A program made the translations under genes and the position numbers. The notes under the pieces were generated by a model. That model had not been told where the DNA came from, searched no databases, and saw only the letters and a list, made by a program, of their open reading frames with translations. This document shows, piece after piece, positions 23,690-32,704 of a DNA stretch of 42,821 bases; position 1 is the first letter of the stretch; each line of letters begins with the position of its first letter. Location of the stretch: assembly GCA_013140605.1 (NCBI GenBank), contig JABFSL010000066.1:1-42821 (forward strand), written 5' to 3'. The DNA comes from Anaerolineales bacterium (GTDB lineage Bacteria; Chloroflexota; Anaerolineae; Anaerolineales; Villigracilaceae).

Positions 23690-24904
23690 ATGCGTTATTG
23701 GAAAACAATACTGATCATTTTGCTTGCGGTATACGCCTTGCCCGTGCTTTCCTATATTGTTTTTGGAACCCTTGATTCCAATGGCGCCAAGGATTTTCAT
23801 CAGTTTTGGTACGCGGGTCACTTCATATTGAGGGGACAGGATCCCTACCAGGCATTCTTTGCAGAGGAAAACCTGCCTGTAAGACAGCCCGGGTTGGAAA
23901 TAACTCCATCGAATAGTCCTCTGCTTTTGCTTGTCCTGTCCATGTTTTCCATTTTAGCCTGGCCCGCGGCAAAGATCGTTTGGCTTTTGCTGAACCTGTT
24001 CCTGGCCTGTCTGAGTTTCTGGCTGATCGTGGAAAAACTTCCCTTCCCGAACGCATCTCTGGACCGTCAGACGAAGATTCTGCTCTTCCTCCTGTACTTT
24101 GATCTATCCCCAACGCGGATCGCCATCGAGAATGGACAGACCACGCTTCTGGTCCTTGCGCTGATGCTGGCGGCGATTCTGCTGGCAGAGCGTTCCTGGC
24201 TGTTGGCTGGGCTTTTCCTTGGTCTTGCGCTTTCCAAATATTCGGTCTCGCTGTCGGTGGCGCTATTCTTTTTATTTCATCGTGATTTTCGAGTTTTGGT
24301 GACAGCCCTCCTCTCCCAATTCCTTGGTTTCGTTGGACTATCCATCATAAGCGGCAACTCAGTTTCCCTTGTGTTCGCTGAATATTATTATTTATTCATT
24401 AGCCTGATGAACCAGCGCGGCATTCACCTGTCAACCTTGATACCAGGCACCCGATTGGATGTGATCATTTCGGTTATCATGACCCTGGCGCTGGCCTTAT
24501 GCATTTATTTTTGGCTGATGCGGAAAAGAACATACCAGCTCGTAGATTCGCGCATTCTTGATTTTCACTTGCTTACGATTTTCATGCTTTGGAGTCTGGT
24601 GGTCGCATACCACCGCCTGTACGATGCTCTCCTGCTCCTTTTGCTGATGACCCTGGTCTTTAAAGCGATGATTCATGCGGACATTTGGGGCCTTTCTCTG
24701 CGGATGCGCGCGGTTGTTGCGTGGGGATTGGGAATCGGCCTCGCTCTGCTGACTATCCCAGCCCGCATCGTGGGTTTTTTCCTGCCCGGGATGTACGGCC
24801 TGCTGACGAATGAAATTCCTGCAATGATCCTGCTCGTATTTTTATCTGCTCTGATGTTCCTGTTCCACCGTTTTCTATTCCCGCCTGTTTTGTATACCTC
24901 ATGA
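23690..24904 (+). CDS. GT87/DUF2029-like integral membrane glycosyltransferase, 404 aa
   Basis: About ten membrane segments. The first external loop has KDFHQFWYAGHFILRGQDPY, the GT-C style acidic loop seen in DUF2029 (GT87) mannosyl-type transferases, and a second loop IENGQTTLL is also typical. AAAGGA lies seven bases before the ATG at 23690, which is preferred over earlier in-frame starts. It uses a polyprenyl-phosphate sugar as donor in known relatives. Its stop overlaps the next glycosyltransferase by four bases, so both probably act on the same glycan. Confidence 0.8.
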   Translation: MRYWKTILIILLAVYALPVLSYIVFGTLDSNGAKDFHQFWYAGHFILRGQDPYQAFFAEENLPVRQPGLEITPSNSPLLLLVLSMFSILAWPAAKIVWLLLNLFLACLSFWLIVEKLPFPNASLDRQTKILLFLLYFDLSPTRIAIENGQTTLLVLALMLAAILLAERSWLLAGLFLGLALSKYSVSLSVALFFLFHRDFRVLVTALLSQFLGFVGLSIISGNSVSLVFAEYYYLFISLMNQRGIHLSTLIPGTRLDVIISVIMTLALALCIYFWLMRKRTYQLVDSRILDFHLLTIFMLWSLVVAYHRLYDALLLLLLMTLVFKAMIHADIWGLSLRMRAVVAWGLGIGLALLTIPARIVGFFLPGMYGLLTNEIPAMILLVFLSALMFLFHRFLFPPVLYTS

Positions 24905-25830
24905 ATTGTTCAATAATTATCCGCGCCTATAACGAAGAAAAACATATCGGACGTCTGCTTGAGGGGATTCGACAGCAAACGCTCAAAGATGTGGATGTGA
25001 TCCTTGTGGACTCTGGTTCAACAGATTCAACCGTTTCCATTGCGGAATCTTATGGGGCGCGGGTTGTGAGAATCCCGTCAGCGGAGTTTACGTTTGGGCG
25101 TTCTCTCAACTATGGGATTAAGGAAGCGAAGCGCGAGTTCATCGTCATTGTCAGCGCGCATGTATATCCCGTTTATCCCGATTGGCTAGAGACTCTGCTT
25201 CATCCATTACAAGATGAAAAGGTTGCATTGTCCTACGGCAAACAGCGCGGACCTGAGTTTGCGAAATTCTCTGAACAGCAAATTTTTCATCAGTGGTTTC
25301 CCGATCTGAGCAATTCGAATCAGGAGACCGCCTTTTGCAATAATGCCAACGCCGCGATCCGAAAAAGTTTGTGGGACAAAAATAATTACAATGAAACGTT
25401 GACAGGTTTGGAGGATTTGGCCTGGGCCAAGTGGGCCAGGGAGCAGGGGCATATCATCGCGTATATTTCTGAAGCTGAGATCATTCACGTCCACAACGAA
25501 ACGCCGCGCGGAGTGTACAACCGTTACCGCCGCGAAGCGATGGCACTGCGAAGGATTTATCCCGAGGCGCATTTCAATTTTTACGATTTCCTGCGTCTGA
25601 CCATCACCAATATTTTAAGTGACCTGTGGCACGCCGCGCGCGAACGTGTACTGCTGAAAAATATTTCCTCTATTTTCTGGTTCCGTTTTATGCAGTTCCA
25701 CGGTACACGCATGGGACATCGCGAGACCAGTTTGGTCACGCCGCAATTACGCGAGACCTTTTATTATGCGAGGGAAAGAAAGACAAAGGATGAAAGCAAG
25801 CGAGAAGTTGAGCCGATTCGATATAAATAG
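24901..25830 (+). CDS. GT2-family glycosyltransferase, 309 aa
   Basis: GT-A fold: SIIIRAYNEEKHIGRLLEGI opens the nucleotide-sugar domain, DVILVDSGSTDSTVSIAESYG is the family signature, and later GLEDLAWAKWARE carries the ED pair that serves as base. The C-terminal 60 residues are basic. It is cytosolic or membrane-associated. Translationally coupled by ATGA overlap to the membrane glycosyltransferase. Donor and acceptor sugars are unknown. Confidence 0.9.
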   Translation: MNCSIIIRAYNEEKHIGRLLEGIRQQTLKDVDVILVDSGSTDSTVSIAESYGARVVRIPSAEFTFGRSLNYGIKEAKREFIVIVSAHVYPVYPDWLETLLHPLQDEKVALSYGKQRGPEFAKFSEQQIFHQWFPDLSNSNQETAFCNNANAAIRKSLWDKNNYNETLTGLEDLAWAKWAREQGHIIAYISEAEIIHVHNETPRGVYNRYRREAMALRRIYPEAHFNFYDFLRLTITNILSDLWHAARERVLLKNISSIFWFRFMQFHGTRMGHRETSLVTPQLRETFYYARERKTKDESKREVEPIRYK

Positions 25831-25847
25831 GCCACACTTGCGCAGTG

Positions 25848-25872
25848 TCATGTTGAGCGAAGCGAAACATCC
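25848..25872. repeat. Short interspersed repeat (TCATGTTGAGCG type)
   Basis: TCATGTTGAGCGAAGCGAAA; a diverged copy begins TCATGTTGAGCCGC at about 21940. Found only in gaps. Confidence 0.5.
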
Positions 25873-25949
25873 CTATGATTATCTTACTGACCCCTCGCAT
25901 TTGCTTAGGGCGAATACGCATGAGTGTGTAGGGTGAGAAAATAAATAGA

Positions 25950-26468
25950 ATGAATACTACTAAACGATCACCGTTTACACTAGATGCTTATGAATCGGGG
26001 ATTGCTATAATTGCTTGTGTGGCAACAAGCTTAATTCTTTACTTCATATTGAAAAATGAGCGTCCTTTTGGTTATGAAAATATTTCAATGGATTGGAGGA
26101 AAACAGGCGGATCGGCGTTTTTTTCTTTATATGTTGTTCCCTTGGCATTAGTGTTGGCTATTTCTTCTGTTTCTCTCTTGCGCGCGATACGCCATGAAGA
26201 AATTCGTTGTTTGTCGCGTCTGATCAATATCGCCATTGCTTTGCCGCCGTTACTTTCCTTTCTACCTTTGAATACCCTCTCATTTTTTAGCCTTTACTTT
26301 TTGTGCTTTGGCTTCTTGTTTTCTGTTGTAGTTATTTTTGTGTCAGTTCAAGGCACTAATGATTTGGACAAAATAAAAGGAAATTGGTTTGCTTTATTGT
26401 GGAATATTGTCTGGGTCGTTTTTGCATATTCTTACTTTGATCTTTGGTGGGCATATTTCGGGGATTAA
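25950..26468 (+). CDS. Hypothetical four-helix membrane protein, 172 aa
   Basis: Four or more hydrophobic segments (about residues 16-34, 55-75, 88-105, 108-130 and 145-165) joined by short loops; the first loop is KNERPFGYENISMDWRKTGG. No family recognised. It is AT-rich compared with the glycosyltransferases on both sides and is followed directly by a palindromic terminator, so it looks like a separate, perhaps later-acquired gene. Confidence 0.65.
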   Translation: MNTTKRSPFTLDAYESGIAIIACVATSLILYFILKNERPFGYENISMDWRKTGGSAFFSLYVVPLALVLAISSVSLLRAIRHEEIRCLSRLINIAIALPPLLSFLPLNTLSFFSLYFLCFGFLFSVVVIFVSVQGTNDLDKIKGNWFALLWNIVWVVFAYSYFDLWWAYFGD

Positions 26469-26479
26469 GTAACAACTCA

Positions 26480-26515
26480 GTTGACAGTCACTTTCAAAGT
26501 GACTGTCAACTTTTT
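26480..26515 (+). terminator. Palindromic terminator
   Basis: GTTGACAGTCACTTT pairs perfectly with AAAGTGACTGTCAAC around one C, followed by TTTTT. Same GACAGTCAC core as the palindrome at 676-708. Confidence 0.85.
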
Positions 26516-26532
26516 ATACTGACTCAATTCGG

Positions 26533-26538
26533 TATAAT
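26533..26538 (+). promoter_or_regulatory. -10 element ahead of the alpha/beta hydrolase gene
   Basis: TATAAT in the context AATTCGGTATAATA. The same TTCGGTATAAT string occurs before the genes at 27576 and 28486, suggesting a shared promoter style with an extended -10 and weak -35. Confidence 0.6.
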
Positions 26539-26597
26539 AAGCCTAAAGTAAATCGTGTCATTCTTATTCCATATTTTAGAAGTACAAGGAGCATAAA

Positions 26598-27368
26598 ATG
26601 AAAACCAAGACCATTGTATTAATTCACGGTATGTTCATGACCCCGCTGTGCTGGGAGAAATGGATTCCATACTATGAAGCCAAAGGCTATCGCGTGATTG
26701 CGCCTGCCTGGCCCGGACGGGAGCAGCCTGTTGAGGCTTTGCGTAAGAATCATCCCGACTCTGCGCTTGCAAAACTGAATCTGGGCGATGTGGTTGACCA
26801 TATGATACGGGTTTTCAAGAGTTTGGATGAAAAGCCTGTCATCATCGGCCACTCCATGGGCGGATTGGTTGCGCAGTTACTGCTCCAGCGTGACCTGGCT
26901 CTGGCAGGCGTGGCAATTGACCCTGCGCCGCCAGCGGGCGTATTCACAACGGCCTGGTCTTTCGTGAAATCCAATTTCCCTGCGATCAATCCTTTTATGT
27001 TAAGTCAGCCCGTGGAGATGTCGTTCAAACATTTCCAATATGCCTTCGTCAATACACTTTCAGAAGCGGAGCAGAGCGCCGCATATGATCGTTATGTTGT
27101 GCCTGAATCGCGCGGCGTGCCAACTTCCTCTTTGGGCGCGGCTGGTAAAGTGGATTTTAAGAAGGCGCATCCGCCATTGCTGATCACCGCGGGCGAGAAG
27201 GATCACATCATTCCTGCTTCGCTTAATAGATCCAATTACAAAAAATATCAGGGTTCGTCCGTTACAGATTTCAAGGAATTTGAGGGACGCGACCATTTCA
27301 TCATCGGTGAGAAAGGCTGGGAGGAAGTGGCGGATTATTCTCTCGCATGGCTGGAGAAAGTGGCATAA
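26598..27368 (+). CDS. Alpha/beta hydrolase, 256 aa
   Basis: Alpha/beta fold hydrolase with oxyanion segment LIHGMFM near the N-terminus, nucleophile elbow GHSMGG (Ser about residue 86), acid in AGEKDHIIP and His in GRDHFIIGE. An ACAAGGAG site precedes the ATG. The substrate is unknown; relatives are esterases, lipases or haloperoxidase-like enzymes. It has its own -10 element, so it is probably expressed separately from its neighbours. Confidence 0.88.
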   Translation: MKTKTIVLIHGMFMTPLCWEKWIPYYEAKGYRVIAPAWPGREQPVEALRKNHPDSALAKLNLGDVVDHMIRVFKSLDEKPVIIGHSMGGLVAQLLLQRDLALAGVAIDPAPPAGVFTTAWSFVKSNFPAINPFMLSQPVEMSFKHFQYAFVNTLSEAEQSAAYDRYVVPESRGVPTSSLGAAGKVDFKKAHPPLLITAGEKDHIIPASLNRSNYKKYQGSSVTDFKEFEGRDHFIIGEKGWEEVADYSLAWLEKVA

Positions 27369-27397
27369 CTCTGGTTGGTGCGTGACGCTTTGGTTTG

Positions 27398-27490
27398 GGA
27401 CGCTGAAAAACGCAGACGAACGCAGATTTTTTAAGAGCAATTATCTGAAAAATCAAGAAGAATCAGCGTTTTCAGCGTTCATCTGCGTCC
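27398..27490. repeat. Interspersed inverted repeat (GGACGC...GCGTCC)
   Basis: Imperfect arms GGACGCTGAAAAACGCAGACG and, on the right, CAGCGTTCATCTGCGTCC with an AT-rich centre. It fills the gap between the hydrolase and the GNAT gene. Confidence 0.6.
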
Positions 27491-27558
27491 AAATTTTTAG
27501 TGGGTAAGGTAATCAGTAACCCACACTAATGTGTTTCTTTCAATCCACGCCAATTCGG

Positions 27559-27564
27559 TATAAT
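27559..27564 (+). promoter_or_regulatory. -10 element very close to the GNAT start
   Basis: TATAAT in TTCGGTATAATCAA; its end is only 11 bases before the ATG at 27576, so the message would have a 5' leader of about five bases and be nearly leaderless. Confidence 0.6.
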
Positions 27565-27575
27565 CAATTATCCTC

Positions 27576-28403
27576 ATGACAACTTTCTCATTCAAATCGG
27601 CCCTTTCCTTTTCCATTCCTGAAATTGCAGCGTTGTTCACGCGCGGTTTTGAAGGTTATTTTGTTCCAGTTCAAATGACGGACGTCGCCCTGCAAACCAT
27701 GATCCGCCGTGATGGCGTGGATTTGGCCGAGAGCCGCATTCTGTTCAAAGATGATGAGCCGATTGGCGTTGCGTTAATTGCGCGCCGCGGCTGGACGAGT
27801 CGACTCGCGGCGATGGGGATCGTGACGGAAGCCAGAAATGGCGGCATTGGAACGTGGGCAATGAAACAGTTGATCGAAGAAGCCCGCGCACGCGCTGAAA
27901 AAGAAATGTTTCTGGAAGTGATCGAGCAGAATACAGCCGGCGTGAAGTTGTATCAAAAAGTTGGCTTTGAAACTGTGCGAAGATTGGTGGGGTACAAGCT
28001 GGAGAATCCGCAGGGGAAGTCAAAGGGAAAACTTGAAGAGATTGATATTCGCGATCTGGCGAAGCTGATCTCTGCGCACGGATTGAAAGATTTGCCGTGG
28101 CAGCTTTCAGGGGAGACCATTGCACAACATACGCCGCCTTCGCGCGCTTATCGGCTGGATGATGCCTATTGTCTCATCAGCAATCCCGAGGCGGAGCAGG
28201 TGGTCATATCGTCAGTGTTGGTCAAGGCCGGTTCACGTGGAGCAGGCCTCAGTCCGGTATTGATGCGGGCGGTGTTCTCCCGCTTCCCAAATAAAACATG
28301 GCGAGTCCCCGCCATCTTCCCCGAAGAAATGTCCCCGATCTTTGAAGAAGTGGGAATGAAGCGTGAAGAACTGTCGCAATTACAAATGGCTTTGACGTTA
28401 TAA
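27576..28403 (+). CDS. GNAT-family N-acetyltransferase, 275 aa
   Basis: The N-terminal half is a GNAT domain: RRGWTSRLAAMGIVTEARNGGIGTWAM carries the acetyl-CoA loop (R/N-GGIG), followed by LEVIEQNTAGVKLYQKVGF. The C-terminal half (about 150-275) resembles a second, degenerate GNAT-like domain and ends MKREELSQLQMALTL. Two-domain GNAT proteins of this length are common. Substrate unknown. Its predicted promoter implies a leaderless message, which agrees with the absence of a ribosome-binding site. Confidence 0.8.
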   Translation: MTTFSFKSALSFSIPEIAALFTRGFEGYFVPVQMTDVALQTMIRRDGVDLAESRILFKDDEPIGVALIARRGWTSRLAAMGIVTEARNGGIGTWAMKQLIEEARARAEKEMFLEVIEQNTAGVKLYQKVGFETVRRLVGYKLENPQGKSKGKLEEIDIRDLAKLISAHGLKDLPWQLSGETIAQHTPPSRAYRLDDAYCLISNPEAEQVVISSVLVKAGSRGAGLSPVLMRAVFSRFPNKTWRVPAIFPEEMSPIFEEVGMKREELSQLQMALTL

Positions 28404-28452
28404 AATGACGCGGGGGCGAACGAATTCCGAAAGTTCGAACGTTTCTTTTCGG

Positions 28453-28458
28453 TATAAT
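28453..28458 (+). promoter_or_regulatory. -10 element ahead of the wecA-like operon
   Basis: TATAAT in TTCGGTATAATCAA, 27 bases before the start codon and followed by a GAGGAAA ribosome-binding site. It is the likely promoter of the 28486-34807 run. Confidence 0.65.
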
Positions 28459-28485
28459 CAACCTTGAGGAAACCCAATCCAGCCA

Positions 28486-29544
28486 ATGAAAACTGATTTT
28501 CCCGTTTCGATCTTCCAGAGCGCCGCACTGGGTTTGGTGCTTTCCCTGATGGCCGGTCTGTTGGCCATTGCTTTTGCGCGTGCAACTGGTTTGATCGACG
28601 TGCCCGGCCGCGAACCCCATAAGATGCATTCCCAGCCCACACCAGTAGCTGGCGGAATTGCGCTCTTTATCGTGTTTGTTTTTGGATGGTTGTTTAACGC
28701 CCGTGAATTTGGTGACCTCTGGAAGGTGGCCCTCCCAACGCTGATCATTTTTGGCATCGGCCTTTGGGATGATTATCGCCGCGCTCGGTTTTGGGTCAAA
28801 CTGGCTTTGGAGATTCTCGCAGTTGGAATATTGATCGCCTTTGGGATTCAAGTGCATGTTATCCAGATCATCTTCACGGAACTCCCTGTGCTGTTGACCA
28901 GCGGGCTTGATATCGTAATTACCGTGTTATGGGTGGTCGGCATGACCAATGCCTATAATTTTGTAGACAGCATGGATGGGCTTGCGACAGGGATCGCCAT
29001 CATCGCCTCCATTTTTCTGGCCTTCACCTCCCTGTTCTCAGGTCAAATTGCATTGGCGCATTTTATGGCTTTTCTGGCCGCCGCCTGTTATGGATTATAT
29101 TTTTTCAATTCCCATCCCGCCCGTCTTTTTCTTGGTGATTCAGGCGCGCTGAGTCTCGGATTTCTGTTGGCGACAACTTCGATGCTTTACAATCCGCAAA
29201 TTTTTCCGCAGCCTTCCTCCTGGTTCGTGCCGGTTATGATCCTCGGACTGCCGATCTTTGACATTTGTCTGGTGATCGTTTCCCGTTTGCGGCGTGATTG
29301 GCCGATCTATCAGGCCGACCGCGCCCATACCTATCACCGCCTCGTGATGCTGGGGCTTTCCGCCTCTCAAGCCGTCAGCGTTCTTCACATGGTCACATTG
29401 CTACTGGGCTGCCTTGCGTTCGTGGCATTGAATCAAACTCCATTGGTCGCCAATATGATTTTTGGGAGTGTCATTCTGGCGGGCATTATTGCGATCATTA
29501 TTATGGACAACCCGCGTCTTTGGCCGCAGAAGGAAATTGATTAA
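28486..29544 (+). CDS. Undecaprenyl-phosphate sugar-1-phosphate transferase (WecA/TagO/MraY family), 352 aa
   Basis: Polytopic membrane enzyme with about ten helices. Signature motifs of the family are present: the substrate loop DVPGREPHKMHSQPTPVAGG, the catalytic GLWDDYRR (Asp-Asp), TNAYNFVDSMDGLATG and FLGDSGALSLGFLLA, and the HTYHRLVMLG loop near the C-terminus. It loads the first sugar phosphate, usually GlcNAc-1-P, onto the lipid carrier and so starts glycan assembly. Its last base is shared with the next start codon (TAATG), so it leads a coupled operon. Confidence 0.93.
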   Translation: MKTDFPVSIFQSAALGLVLSLMAGLLAIAFARATGLIDVPGREPHKMHSQPTPVAGGIALFIVFVFGWLFNAREFGDLWKVALPTLIIFGIGLWDDYRRARFWVKLALEILAVGILIAFGIQVHVIQIIFTELPVLLTSGLDIVITVLWVVGMTNAYNFVDSMDGLATGIAIIASIFLAFTSLFSGQIALAHFMAFLAAACYGLYFFNSHPARLFLGDSGALSLGFLLATTSMLYNPQIFPQPSSWFVPVMILGLPIFDICLVIVSRLRRDWPIYQADRAHTYHRLVMLGLSASQAVSVLHMVTLLLGCLAFVALNQTPLVANMIFGSVILAGIIAIIIMDNPRLWPQKEID

Positions 29545-30218
29545 TGAAACTTGCAGCCCTCGTCCCCATGCGTCACCACAGCCAGCGCGTGCCCGGTAAA
29601 AATTATCGTCCGCTCGCGGGCAAACCGCTTTTTCATCACATCATTGAGACACTGCTCGCAGTCCCTGAAATCGAGACCGTGATGGTGGATACTGATTCAG
29701 AACCTGTGATGGACGGAGTGCGCCGCTTCTTTCCAACCGTCAAACTGATTCAGCGCCCCGAGCATCTCCGCGCTGACGATGTGCCCATGAACGACATTCT
29801 CCTGCACGACACTGCTCAAGTGGATGCGGATTTTTATTTGCAGACTCATTCGACGAATCCATTGTTGAAAGCCGAGACGATTTCACAGGGAATAAAAACT
29901 TTCTTTGCTGAATTCCCAAAGTATGATTCACTTTTTTCGGTCACTCGTTTGCAAACGCGGTTATATTTCAAAGATGGAAAAGCTATAAATCACGATCCAG
30001 CGGTACTGATTCAAACACAGGATTTACCACCCGTGTATGAGGAGAATTCCTGCGTGTATCTTTTCACCCGCGAAAACCTTGCCAGGAAACATCACCGCAT
30101 TGGAGATAAGCCTTTCATGTTCGAGATAGACAAAGCTGAAGCCTGGGACATTGACGAAGAGCTTGATTTTGAAATCACAAATTTTTTGATGAAGAGAAAA
30201 TTACAGAATGAATCTTAA
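29544..30218 (+). CDS. Acylneuraminate cytidylyltransferase-like protein, 224 aa
   Basis: NeuA/KdsB-type nucleotidyltransferase fold: LAALVPMRHHSQRVPGKNYRPLAGKPL is the CTP-binding opening (with the family R-x-P-GKN pattern), then VDTDSE, QRPEHLRADDVPMND and LQTHSTNP. It would activate an acidic sugar or related acid with CTP. No NeuB-type synthase lies in the window, and the next genes are a 2-hydroxyacid dehydrogenase and an SDR, so the activated sugar may not be sialic acid. Coupled to the wecA-like gene by a one-base overlap and to the next gene by an 11-base overlap. Confidence 0.88.
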   Translation: MKLAALVPMRHHSQRVPGKNYRPLAGKPLFHHIIETLLAVPEIETVMVDTDSEPVMDGVRRFFPTVKLIQRPEHLRADDVPMNDILLHDTAQVDADFYLQTHSTNPLLKAETISQGIKTFFAEFPKYDSLFSVTRLQTRLYFKDGKAINHDPAVLIQTQDLPPVYEENSCVYLFTRENLARKHHRIGDKPFMFEIDKAEAWDIDEELDFEITNFLMKRKLQNES

Positions 30219-31746
30219 AAATATGACACGTGTTGTTACAAACTGGTTTTCCAAACCCTGGTACCCGATTCTGATCGCCGCATATCCGGTGCTGGCGTTG
30301 TTATCAGCCAATACGGGACAAATTCAGCCTGAGGCGGGGATTCGTTCCCTGCTTGTTTCGGTTGTATTTGGCGGCGTTTTATTTTTTGTCGTTTGGTTAT
30401 TGATTCGGCAGGCGCATAAGGCCGCGTTTCTCACCACACTTTGGCTGGCCTTGTTCTTTACCTTTGGACATGCCTATATCGCCATTCAGGAAAAATATCC
30501 TGATGCCAACTACACAACCTGGCTGGCGGTTGGATGGGGCGTGCTTTTTGTTCTAGCCTTGGTCTGGGCAACTCGCCCAAAGTTAACCTTCGTTTCGTCA
30601 GCGACGACGATTAACACGATCGCGCTGGCGCTGCTGGCCATGTCTGTGGGACAGATCATCTCACAGGGCGGATCGCGAAGCGCTCATGCCTTGGGAGCAG
30701 ATCATGCTCCCGTACAGGCAGATCTGGTTGTGCCGCCGAATCCGCCCGATGTGTATTATTTCATTCTGGATTCATATGGCCGCAGAGATGGGCTTGCTCA
30801 AGCTTATGGATTTGACAACACGGAATTCCTAAATGCTTTGGAAGAACGTGGTTTTTATGTTGCTAAATGCAGTCAGAGCAATTACGTGCGGACGGAGATC
30901 TCGCTGGCTTCTTCGTTGAATATGATGTACTTACAGGAACTGGATGACGAGTTCAGTCCAGACAGCACAGCCCGCCGCACCTTATGGAATTCTCTCAAGC
31001 ACAGCGCGGTGCGATATAACTTTGAAAGCCTGGGTTACACCACCGTGAATTTTGCGACTGGCTTCGCGTGGAATGAATTGGAAGACGTGGATGTGTTCCT
31101 GTCGCCGCCGCCTTTTGCTTCCGGGCTGACCGAATTCGAAGGCCTCTTCCTGCGCACCACGTTGGCGCGTTACGCTCAGGATTTCGGCTGGGTTGACTCG
31201 GATGCGGTGATGGGGCAAAGTTTTCGCGACCGCTTCAATAATGTGTTTGACAGCGTGGATGAACTCGCGAAAATGCCCGAACCGACCTTTGCATATATTC
31301 ATCTTATTTCGCCGCACCCGCCTTTTGTGTTCGACAAGGAAGGCAACCCCACATCTCCGCCTGATTTCTGGAATGAGAACCGCGAATATCCGTCGAATCT
31401 TTATGCCATCGGATATCAGAATCAGCTTGTTCATTTAAATAAAAAAGTATTGGAAGCGGTTGACACATTGCTGGCCGAATCTGAAACACCGCCGATCATA
31501 ATTTTTCAGGGCGATCATGGCCCGTGGCTGCAACCCAAGGAAAAACGCATGTGGATCTTCAACGCGTATTATTTGCCTGAGAATAACGACAAATTATATT
31601 CAAAGATCACGCCGGTCAATACATTCCGACTCGTGTTCAATACTTACTTCGGCGGCAAATATGATATGCTCGAAGACGTGAGTTATTTCTCGCCTGTTCC
31701 AAAGTTGTACGATTTTTCCGAGATACAAAATAAGTGTGGTGATTAA
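30208..31746 (+). CDS. Membrane-anchored alkaline-phosphatase-superfamily (LtaS/sulfatase-fold) enzyme, 512 aa
   Basis: Five hydrophobic segments occupy the first 170 residues. A sulfatase-fold domain follows: PDVYYFILDSYGRRDG (metal-binding Asp), YVRTEISLASS in the nucleophile region, HLISPHPPFVFD, and IIFQGDHGPW (Asp-His metal ligands). It lacks the CxPSR formylglycine motif, so it is more like a phosphoglycerol or phosphoethanolamine transferase than a true sulfatase. It probably decorates a surface glycan on the outer face of the membrane. It overlaps its neighbours by 11 and one bases; an in-frame ATG at 30223 is an alternative start. Confidence 0.8.
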   Translation: MNLKNMTRVVTNWFSKPWYPILIAAYPVLALLSANTGQIQPEAGIRSLLVSVVFGGVLFFVVWLLIRQAHKAAFLTTLWLALFFTFGHAYIAIQEKYPDANYTTWLAVGWGVLFVLALVWATRPKLTFVSSATTINTIALALLAMSVGQIISQGGSRSAHALGADHAPVQADLVVPPNPPDVYYFILDSYGRRDGLAQAYGFDNTEFLNALEERGFYVAKCSQSNYVRTEISLASSLNMMYLQELDDEFSPDSTARRTLWNSLKHSAVRYNFESLGYTTVNFATGFAWNELEDVDVFLSPPPFASGLTEFEGLFLRTTLARYAQDFGWVDSDAVMGQSFRDRFNNVFDSVDELAKMPEPTFAYIHLISPHPPFVFDKEGNPTSPPDFWNENREYPSNLYAIGYQNQLVHLNKKVLEAVDTLLAESETPPIIIFQGDHGPWLQPKEKRMWIFNAYYLPENNDKLYSKITPVNTFRLVFNTYFGGKYDMLEDVSYFSPVPKLYDFSEIQNKCGD

Positions 31747-32693
31747 TGCCAACTGTACTCATGACCGCCCCTTACATGATCCCGTTTTTGGATCGCTTCA
31801 AACCTGTCTTTGCGAAGCATGGCCTCGAACTTATTGTGCCCGATGTTCAGGAGCGCATGGAGGAAGATGACCTGCTTAAATATGCTGGTCAATTTGATGG
31901 CGCTATTTGTGGGGATGACCGCTACACAGCGCGCGTCCTCGAAGCATGTTCCCCGCGCCTCAAGGTAATCTCCAAGTGGGGGACCGGAGTCGATTCAATC
32001 GACGCTGCGGCCTGCTCCCGGTTAAATATCATTCTCGCCCGAACGCCAAATGCCTTCACCACCCCCGTAGCGGATACCGTTCTCGGCTATATGTTGGCCT
32101 TCGCCCGCCGCGGCCCGTGGATGGATTCCGCGATGAAACGCGGTGAATGGGAAAAGATTCCCGGTAAATCATTAAGCGAATGCACTTTGGGAATCATCGG
32201 CATTGGCAACATCGGCAAGGCAGTGACCCGCCGCGCGCGCGCCTTCGGCATGAAAGTCCTTGGAAATGACATTGTAGATATAGATCATGTCTTTATCAGC
32301 GAGTCAGGAATCGAAATGACGAATCTCGAATATCTATTATCGAATTCTGATTTTGTCACCGTGAACTGCGACTTAAATCCCACATCACATCATCTTATCA
32401 ACGCCAGCACACTTGCGCGGATGAAACCCACGGCTGTACTCATCAACACCGCGCGCGGTCCCATCGTGGATGAAAATGCCCTTATCGCCGCACTCAGATC
32501 AGGTCAAATTGGAGGCGCGGCTTTGGATGTGTTTGAATACGAGCCGCTGCCGTTGAATAGTCCATTATTGAAAATGGATGACGTCATGCTCGCTCCGCAT
32601 AACTCCAATTCAAGTCCCACCGCATGGGAGAGAATCCACTGGAATACGATCAAGAATCTGGTGGAGGGATTGGGTTTAAAGTATAAAGAATAA
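31746..32693 (+). CDS. D-2-hydroxyacid (phosphoglycerate-type) dehydrogenase, 315 aa
   Basis: NAD-binding domain with GIIGIGNIGKAVTRRARAFG; catalytic Arg in INTARGPIVDE, Glu in DVFEYEPLPLN and His in MLAPHNSN, in the order found in SerA/GyaR-type enzymes. The length suits a single-domain enzyme without ACT or regulatory domains. In the context of a NeuA-like gene and an SDR it may make or modify a sugar acid rather than serine. Start codon shares one base with the preceding stop. Confidence 0.88.
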   Translation: MPTVLMTAPYMIPFLDRFKPVFAKHGLELIVPDVQERMEEDDLLKYAGQFDGAICGDDRYTARVLEACSPRLKVISKWGTGVDSIDAAACSRLNIILARTPNAFTTPVADTVLGYMLAFARRGPWMDSAMKRGEWEKIPGKSLSECTLGIIGIGNIGKAVTRRARAFGMKVLGNDIVDIDHVFISESGIEMTNLEYLLSNSDFVTVNCDLNPTSHHLINASTLARMKPTAVLINTARGPIVDENALIAALRSGQIGGAALDVFEYEPLPLNSPLLKMDDVMLAPHNSNSSPTAWERIHWNTIKNLVEGLGLKYKE

Positions 32694-32704
32694 TAAGCAC
32701 CTGT

